The translations under genes and the position numbers were made by a program. The notes under the pieces are model-generated. The model was not told the origin of the DNA. It searched no databases and saw only the letters and a list, made by a program, of their open reading frames with translations. Shown here piece after piece: positions 57,186 through 64,000 of a stretch of 64,000 bases of DNA; positions within the stretch are counted from its first letter, which is position 1, and each line of letters opens with the position of its first letter. The stretch is taken from NCBI RefSeq assembly GCF_024139115.2, contig NW_026942521.1:35005-99004 (forward strand). The letters are read 5' to 3'. This DNA comes from Armigeres subalbatus. Lineage: Eukaryota; Arthropoda; Insecta; Diptera; Culicidae.

Positions 57186-58952
57186 TTGCGCTGGCCCAAT
57201 AAGCCGCCTAGAAAACCAATCATTACGAACAATATAAGAGATAATGCGACTCGATATAATCGGCAAAGACCTAGGCGACGAATACAGGATCACGATTGGA
57301 AGCTTGGAACATGGAATTGCAAGTCGCTAGGTTTCGCAGGTTGCGACAGGATGATCTACGATGAATTACATCCCCGCAACTTCGACGTCGTGGCGCTGCA
57401 GGAGATTTGCTGGACAGGACAGAAAGTGTGGAAAAGCGGGCATCGAGCGGCTACCTTCTACCAAAGCTGTGGCACCACCAACGAGCTGGGAACCGGCTTC
57501 ATAGTGCTGGGTAAGATGCGCCAACGCGTGATTGGGTGGCAGCCAATCAACGCAAGGATGTGCAAGCTGAGGATTAAAGGCCGTTTCTTCAACTATAGCA
57601 TCATCAACGTGCACTGCCCACACGAAGGGAGACCCGACGACGAGAAAGAAGCGTTCTACGCACAGCTGGAGCAGACATACGATGGATGCCCACTGCGAGA
57701 CGTTAAAATCGTCATCGGTGACATGAACGCACAGGTAGGAGGGAGGAAATGTATAGACCGGTCATCGGACCGGATAGTCTGCACACCGTATCGAATGACA
57801 ACGTCCAACGATGCATAAACTTCGCAGCCTCCCGCGGAATGGTAGTCCGAAGCACCTTCTTTCCCCGCAAAAATATCCACAAGGCCACATGGAGATCACC
57901 TAACCAAGAAACGGAAAACCAAATCGACCACGTTCTAATCGACGGTAAATTCTTCTCCGACATCACGAACGTCCGCACTTACCGCAGTGCGAATATTGAA
58001 TCCGACCACTACCTCGTTGCAGTATGCCTGCGCTCAAAACTCTCGACGGTGTACAACACGCGTCGAAGTCGGACGCCGCGGCTTAACATTGGGCGGCTAC
58101 AAGATGGTAGACTAGCCCAAGAATACGCGCAGCAGCTGGAAGTGGCACTTCCAACGGAAGAGCAGCTAGGCGCAGCGTCTCTTGAAGATGGCTGGAGAGA
58201 TATTCGATCCGCCATTGGTAGCACCGCAACCGCTGCACTTGGCACGGTGCCCCGGATCAGAGAAACGACTGGTATGACGGCGAATGTGAGCAGTTAGTGG
58301 AAGAGAAGAATGCAGCATGGGCGAGATTGCTGCAACATCGCACGAGGGCGAACGAGGCACGATATAAACAGGCGCGGAACAGACAAAACTCGATTTTCCG
58401 GAGGAAAAAGCGCCAGCAGGAAGATCGAGACCGTGAAGAAACGGAGCAACTGTACCGCGCTAATAACACACGAAAGTTCTATGAGAAGTTAAACCGTTCA
58501 CGTAAGGGCCACGTGCCACAGCCTGATATGTGTAAGGACATAAACGGGAACCTTCTTACGAACGAGCGTGAGGTGATCCAAAGGTGGCGGCAGCACTACG
58601 AAGAACACCTGAATGGCGATGTGGCAGACGAAGATGGCGGTATGGTGATGGACCTGGGAGAACGCGCGCAGGACATAATTCTACCGGCTCCGGATCTCCA
58701 GGAAATCCAGGAGGAGATTGGCCGGCTGAAGAACAACAAAGCCCCTGGGGTTGACCAACTACCAGGAGAGCTATTTAAACACGGTGGTGAGGCACTGGCT
58801 AGAGCGCTGCACTGGGTCATTACCAAGATTTGGGAGGAGGAAGTTTTGCCGCAGGAGTGGATGGAAGGTGTCGTGTGTCCCATCTACAAAAAGGGCGATA
58901 AGCTGGATTGTAGCAACTACCGCGCAATCACATTGCTGAACGCCGCCTACAA
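57186..58952 (+). pseudogene. RTE copy 2: endonuclease and RT N-terminal part
   Basis: The first frame (57186-57818) has LGTWNCKSLGFAGCD, the Trp-rich YDELHPRNFDVVALQEICW and VIGDMNAQVG. A one-base loss right after this block moves reading to the next frame (57749-58297) with IDHVLIDGKFF and IESDHYLVAV. A further frameshift near 58260-58295 leads to 58297-58952 (EKNAAWARLLQHRTRA, LKNNKAPGVDQLPGELFKHG, VCPIYKKGDKLDCSNYRAI), cut by the insertion after NAAY. Confidence 0.85.
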
Positions 58953-60351
58953 CCCAACTAACATTTAATGTCAATGTAAATGTTATTTCAACTCGTTTAT
59001 ATGGCTTCAAGCTGAATATGTGTGCTATACATATGATCAATAACTTCTATTCAATTCCTTTACCAGCAAATCTGGCGAATCTATTCAGCTATTTTTGACG
59101 TGCCGGCACAACTACTTTACAGCATGTTACACAATTTTTTCTCAATCTTTACTAAACCATTTAGTAATATAATTCGCTTCAATTGCGCTTATTCAGATTT
59201 TGTGAATCTGTTAAATAAATTTTATACAGCCACTGAATTCAATTTGATTAAATATTATTTGAGAGGAGAGTAAATTTCGGAGTTTATTTAATGTTTTTTT
59301 TTTGTGAAAACTGCAATATCAATTTTGTTGCTACCTCTAGATTCGAACTCCTGATCTCCTGATTCAATGGCCGCTGCTCTGTCATCACCGTCACTTTGAC
59401 ATATGTAAATAACAAAGAAAATTATGAATGTGCTTCTTCGCATACCCTATTGGTTATTTTGCTAACGCTATTTTTGGATTCATGCTGTATAAACGTTAGA
59501 AAGAGGTATACATGCTGCTTTTAGCACATAAGCTTAAAAATTATGCTTTCAGCATTATTTCAACCATTATTCAAACATTTATCAGCATGTTCTTTTGGGT
59601 AACTTTAATGCATCATCGTTGAAATTGTTTTTAGGCAACATTTTCTCGATCTGTATAGATGCTACTCTGCTGCTAATCGTTTAACAGCAGCCGTCAACAG
59701 AAATATCGCTTCTAAATGGCTTGTTTTCTTACACTATCTGCTAGCATTAATGACAGCGCTTTGTCAGTTGCTATAAAAGCAGGTGAACACCTTTGTATGT
59801 AGCTGCATTACAAAAATCAATTGCTCATACACAGCTCCGGCAACAAAAATCAAATGTAAACATTGCAGTTTTGACGTCCATACTGATAAGCTATTAAAAG
59901 AAGCAGTATAAGGTTTACTTAAACGTTGTGTAATCTTCAAAGATACAGAAGTAGCCTAAAAGCTTCGTTAGTTCATTTATAGCGCCATTACGCTATATTG
60001 TTAGTGCTATAACAACAGCGAAAATGTTTTCATTGTGAATGCTACTCACCGTAATATGGGAAGTTGCTAACAAGCAACTCAATTACATACATGAGCTCTT
60101 AACCGATGAGCTTTGTTGCTAATTCAGACAGAGCTGTTTTAAGAATATATGAAAGCTGCATAAAAGATAAAAGATGAAATATATTCGGTACAAACTGACT
60201 AGCTGATAGATATTTGGGTAATAGTCGAGTTGAAGTTTAATGGATTATTTGCGGAGGCTTTTCTTTTATTCAGCATTGGCTGCTTGTATTCAAATATTAT
60301 ACAGCCAAAGGCTAGAAGTTGAAGCTTTTAGCACCAAAATTGTTAGTTGGG
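58953..60351. mobile_element. 1.4-kb inverted-repeat element inside RTE copy 2
   Basis: The ends CCCAACTAACATTT and AATTGTTAGTTGGG are inverted repeats. RTE copy 1 shows the uninterrupted site (GTCTACAAGGTACTC), so only AA appears duplicated. There is no transposase. The interior contains short inverted motifs and a tRNA-like stretch (59335-59395, minus strand, AGTTCGAATCT B box). The superfamily is not clear: an AA dinucleotide target is unusual. Confidence 0.85.
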
Positions 60352-61600
60352 AAGGTACTCTCCCAAATTTTATGCCGTCGACTAGCACCAACTGCAAGGG
60401 AGTTCGTGGGGCAGTACCAGGCGGGTTTTATGGGCGAACGCTCCACCACGGACCAGGTGTTCGCCATTCGCCAAGTACTGCAGAAATGCCGCGAATACAA
60501 CGTGCCCACACATCATCTATTCATCGACTTCAAAGCCGCATATGATACAATCGATCGGGACCAGCTATGGCAGCTAATGCACGAACACGGCTTTCCGGAT
60601 AAACTGACAAGGTTGATCAAAGCGACGATGGATCGAGTGATGTGCGTAGTTCGAGTTTCAGGGGCATTCTCGAGTCCCTTCGAAACCCGCAGAGGGTTAC
60701 GGCAAGGTGATGGTCTTTCGTGTTTGCTATTCAACATCGCTTTGGAAGGGGTAATACGAAGAGCAGGTATTAACACGAGTGGTACAATTTTCAATAAGTC
60801 CGTCCAGCTATTTGGTTTCGCCGACGACATAGATATTATGGCACGTAACTTTAAGAAGATGGAGGAAGCCTACATCAGACTGAGCGGATCGGACTAGTCA
60901 TCAACACGTCGAAGGCGAAGTACATGATAGGAAGAGGTTCAAGAGAAGACAATGTGAGCCACCCACCGCGAGTTTGCATCGGTGGTGACGAAATCGAGGT
61001 GGTAGAAGAATTTGTGTACTTGGGCTCACTGGTGACTGCCGAAAACGACACCAGCAAAGAAATTCGGAGACGCATAGTGGCTGGAAATCGTACGTACTTT
61101 GGACTCCGCAAGACGCTCCGATCGAATAGAGTTCGCCGCCGTACCAAACTGACAATCTACAAAACGCTAATTAGACCGGTAGTCCTCTACGGACACGAGA
61201 CCTGGACGATGCTCGTGGAGGACCAACGCGCACTTGGAGTTTTCGAAAGGAAAGTGCTGCGTACCATCTATGGTGGGGTGCAGATGGCGGACGGTACGTG
61301 GAGGAGGCGAATGAACCACGAATTGCATCAGCTGTTGGGAGAACCATCCATCGTTCACACCGCGAAAATCGGACGACTGCGATGGGCCGGGCACGTAGCC
61401 AGAATGTCGGACAGTAACCCGGTGAAAATGGTTCTCGACAACGATCCGACGGGCACAAGAAGGCGAGGTGCGCAGCGGGCAAGGTGGATCGATCAAGTGG
61501 AAGATGACTTGCGGACCCTCCTTGGCGACGTGTAGCCATGGACCGAGCCGAATGGAGAAGACTCTTATATACCGCACAGGCCACTTCGGCCTTAGTCTGA
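60352..61600 (+). pseudogene. RTE copy 2: RT C-terminal part and tail
   Basis: Reading resumes at KVLSQILCRRLAPTAREFVG, with QYQAGFMGERSTTDQ, LFIDFKAAYDTIDRDQLWQ, RRGLRQGDGLSCLLFN and catalytic FGFADDIDI. A small deletion near 60890 shifts the frame into KYMIGRGSRED...WDGTWRRRMNHELHQL-type tail sequence ending at 61535. A last shift places the true family terminus (MDRAEWRRLLYTAQATSALV) at 61600. Confidence 0.85.
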
Positions 61601-61613
61601 TTAAATAAATAAA

Positions 61614-61946
61614 TAATGACAATAATGTTTAAATTCAAATCTAAAACCGCTTTGTTCTAGTTCTGCGTGTGGGTCAATAGGTCATTGCGCGCGGCAAACC
61701 TAACCTCACTATTTTGTTTACGTTTCGGACTTAGAATTTTTTTATTCCAAATTAAATCTGCATATTTCACGATGTTAGAGACATTCTGTACATTCCGCAG
61801 TCAAATATTGATAATTATCCGAGCCGGTGACAAGCGCGGTGTCATCATCATCAATAGACATAGACCGCTGTCATCATTGAAACGCAGTATGAAAAAAAAT
61901 TATAGCCCGGGACATCCTGGCTACGATTTGGCGATCGGCTAAACAA
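61614..61946. other. Short interval without gene
   Basis: A 91-codon frame (61667-61942) shows no motif; it is probably intergenic or MITE debris. Confidence 0.35.
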
Positions 61947-61948
61947 TA

Positions 61949-62189
61949 CACCGACAAAAATCCAATCATATCCATTATGTGTGGCACACATAAATTTTGA
62001 CTATAGCATTTCCCACATAACGGCTATGTGAATTCGCATAGCATATATGTGGAAACACACATAACCGTTATTAACTAATAACCTTTATGTGGATTCTCCT
62101 ATAGCGGGTGGTTATTAACGCACACATAAAATTTATTTGGAAATTTCTTTAGATTTTTGCCAATAAAAATGTGTGGATTTTTATTAGTG
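61949..62189. mobile_element. 241-bp MITE with TA duplication
   Basis: CACCGACAAAAATCCA and TGGATTTTTATTAGTG are imperfect inverted repeats. TA lies at 61947-61948 and 62190-62191. The interior is rich in CACATAA and TTATGTG words. Confidence 0.8.
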
Positions 62190-62550
62190 TAGGATGTCAA
62201 TAGGCTGTAATTATCGATAAGTGTAGGTAATTATCGATCAGAAAATCCAAAGAATGATAGAAATATCTCAAAATTAAAATAAAGTCGTCTGTAAACAACA
62301 GGACCAGTACCTGTCAAAAGTCATGCGTGACGTCACTGTGCAATGGTATTGCACTCACATATAAAAAGACCTATTCTGAGCGTGCGTGTTTATACAATAT
62401 ATGGACCCCTCGTAATTTAAAAAAAAATCGTTGTGTCACTTTTGTACATATTCCACTTTCAATCCGTCCCTTCGAAATTTAAAAACAAACACCCCAAACA
62501 CCGCACTGGCACGTGTGTTGATTTCGCGCTGAGAATATTCCGCGTACCTA

Positions 62551-62880
62551 CACGGTTAGAAAAAAGTACCTAATTTTAGGTACTTTTTTTCTCTTGCATC
62601 TCCCTTCCTCTTTACTTTGTTGTCATAAAATGAAGAGCAAAACCACTCAACAAGGGCATTAAAGTGTGGGAACCCAACGTTGAGTAATCTCATGTTTACA
62701 AAAGTTGAGTGAAATTTACATAACTTTTGGTTAGTTTCTATTTAAAATTAAGTATATTTTGCGTAATATTAAGTGAATTTTATTTAATTCCAAGAAAAAA
62801 TTACTTAATTTTGGGTTCCCATACTGAACCCCCGATTTGAATGAAAAGTACCTAATATTAGGTACTTTTTTCTAACCGTG
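62551..62880. mobile_element. 330-bp MITE with TA duplication, next to EFL1
   Basis: CACGGTTAGAAAAAAGTACC and GGTACTTTTTTCTAACCGTG are perfect 20-bp inverted repeats. TA lies at 62549-62550 and 62881-62882. Each end also forms its own hairpin (AGTACCTAATTTTAGGTACT). The uninterrupted site would read CGCGTACCTACGCAGATA. Confidence 0.93.
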
Positions 62881-62882
62881 TA

Positions 62883-63006
62883 CGCAGATACGAGCGCAGA
62901 TCTATCTTCGATATCATCCACAAGGTAGGTTTTAATATATTCTACATATCTCCTATTTACAAATGTCTAATAGGATCGAGTTTCTGATTATCCTACCAAC
63001 AGAACC
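62883..63006 (+). promoter_or_regulatory. EFL1: EFL1 5' UTR with 78-bp intron
   Basis: Exon-like CGAGCGCAGATC...CATCCACAAG is followed by GTAGGT at 62925. The intron ends TCCTACCAACAG at 63002, leaving AACC directly before the ATG (context ACCATGG, a good start). The transcription start is not visible; it lies either in these 42 bases or to the left of the MITE. Confidence 0.55.
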
Positions 63007-64000
63007 ATGGTGCGGGTGGACTTTTCCCAGCTGGTAGAACTGCAATCACTACCTGAGCGAATACGCAACATCTGCATTCTGGCGCATGTAGATCATGGGA
63101 AGACGACATTAGCTGATTCGCTCATTGCCAGTAATGGAATCATCTCGCAGCGCTTGGCCGGGAAGCTGCGTTACATGGACAGCAGGCCAGATGAACAAGA
63201 ACGACAGATCACGATGAAAAGCAGTAGCATAGCTTTGTACTACGAGGGACATTTGGTAAACCTGATTGATTCCCCAGGGCATGTGGACTTTAGTAGTGAA
63301 GTATCCACAGCAGTGAGGCTTTGCGACGGAGCGATCGTTGTGGTAGACGTCGTAGAGGGAGTGTGTCCCCAGACAAGGATTTGCCTGAAGCAGGCCTACA
63401 GTGAGAATTTGAGGACTGTTCTGTTACTTAACAAAGTGGATCGGTTGGTGTTGGAGAAAAAGATGGATCCAGTGGAAGCGTACAGGCACTTGACACGGGT
63501 TCTGGAGCAGGTCAATGCTGTGGTTGGTAATATATTTGCGTCCGATGTGCTAGCAAAGGAAGATCTGAGTGCTAATCACCAGATATCGGCTCTAGAAGAT
63601 ACAGACGATTCGAGGATCTATTACACACCCTCGAATGGAAATGTTCTCTTCGGTTCAGCGTTAGATGGCTGGGGATTCACGCTAAGGGCATTCGCTAAAC
63701 TGTATCAAGAGAAGTTGGGAGTTCCGTTGGCGCAACTCGAAGAAGCAATGTGGGGTGATTATTTCTACAGTCCCAAAAAGAAAAGCATCGAAAAGGGCGC
63801 ACTAGAAAAAGGACGAAAACCGTTATTTGTTCAACTCGTTTTGGATAATTTGTGGAACATCTATGACTTGATTGATCACCGAGATTTGGATAAGCTAAAA
63901 GCGATATCTGAGAAACTTGGAATAGCACAAACCGCGAGAGATATGAAACATGCGGATATTCGAATACCGATTAAAAATTTGCTATCTCAATGGCTGCCGA
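63007..64000 (+). CDS. EFL1: Elongation factor-like GTPase 1, N-terminal part (runs off the window)
   Basis: The frame of 331 codons is open to the window end. The GTPase domain carries G1 AHVDHGKT (26-33), the switch segment DEQERQITMKSS (62-73), G3 DSPGH (88-92) and G4 NKVD (142-145). This is the EF-2-like class; NICILAHVDHGKTTLADSLI with RLAGKLRYMDSR-DEQERQITMKSS is characteristic of EFL1 (yeast Ria1) rather than EF-2, which differs after the P-loop. EFL1 works with the SBDS protein in the cytoplasm to release eIF6 from nascent 60S ribosomal subunits. Residues about 170-230 fit the family's insertion within the G domain. The start is chosen by domain position, Kozak context and the adjoining splice acceptor. 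It has no in-frame stop and codon use is normal, so it should be functional. Confidence 0.95.
   Translation, partial: MVRVDFSQLVELQSLPERIRNICILAHVDHGKTTLADSLIASNGIISQRLAGKLRYMDSRPDEQERQITMKSSSIALYYEGHLVNLIDSPGHVDFSSEVSTAVRLCDGAIVVVDVVEGVCPQTRICLKQAYSENLRTVLLLNKVDRLVLEKKMDPVEAYRHLTRVLEQVNAVVGNIFASDVLAKEDLSANHQISALEDTDDSRIYYTPSNGNVLFGSALDGWGFTLRAFAKLYQEKLGVPLAQLEEAMWGDYFYSPKKKSIEKGALEKGRKPLFVQLVLDNLWNIYDLIDHRDLDKLKAISEKLGIAQTARDMKHADIRIPIKNLLSQWLP

Larger units (their letters stand above)
57121..61613 (+). mobile_element. RTE-clade LINE copy 2 (JAM1-like), near full length
   Basis: It starts at the same 5' point as copy 1 (CTGGTGTTAGGTGGGACGCT). It has endonuclease, RT and C-terminal tail in order, and ends CACTTCGGCCTTAGTCTGAT plus TAAATAAATAAATAA at about 61613. 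A 1.4-kb inverted-repeat element (58953-60351) interrupts the RT. The name JAM1-like is by resemblance to the known Aedes RTE family. Confidence 0.9.

Noticed and set aside
59335..59395. Second tRNA gene on the minus strand
   Set aside because: It has B-box-like AGTTCGAATCT but no acceptor stem; it is at most a SINE-like fragment inside the 1.4-kb element.

Overview
The window looks like gene-poor nuclear DNA of a culicine mosquito, most likely Aedes. This is inferred from three things: exons with GT-AG introns, several non-LTR retrotransposon clades (RTE, CR1/L2 and an RNase H-bearing clade), and a very dense population of short inverted-repeat elements. Nothing bacterial is present. Only three stretches look like host genes: a minus-strand secreted, probably membrane-anchored glycoprotein (13476-14105); the two last exons of a plus-strand cysteine-containing protein (38039-38643); and the 5' part of a plus-strand elongation factor-like GTPase 1 gene, EFL1, which runs off the right edge (from 63007).

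Layout. 1-4698: a degenerate CR1-like LINE interrupted by two insertions. 4699-13475: mostly non-coding, with short transposon remnants and one clear retroposition event. 13476-17240: the secreted-protein gene, a pogo-like remnant and a candidate 5' UTR exon. 17344-28677: one minus-strand RTE element split by an LTR retrotransposon (5-bp target duplication), whose own 3' LTR is split by a 3.4-kb retroposon carrying an OTU-protease remnant. 28678-31885: few recognisable features, ending in a possible LTR/gag-like fragment. 31886-36601: two tandem copies of a ~395-bp MITE; one holds a hAT-like element that in turn holds a deleted copia element, and the other holds a hAT MITE. 38039-38643: host exons. 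41800-48300: a field of MITEs, several nested in one another. 48702-55952: a 7.25-kb hAT-like insertion with GGC-rich ends, filled with two LINE fragments and degenerate repeats. 57121-61613: a second RTE copy split by a 1.4-kb inverted-repeat element. 61949-62880: two TA-flanked MITEs, the second only ~44 bp before the first splice donor of EFL1.

Most insertions can be dated relative to one another because their target-site duplications are still legible. The window is best read as a stratigraphy of transposition rather than a set of cooperating genes. No operon-like or defence-like gene system was found. The items most worth a second look are the retroposons with 25-27-bp target duplications and short tandem-repeat tails, the OTU remnant, the higher-order satellite inside the LTR element, and the MITE next to EFL1.
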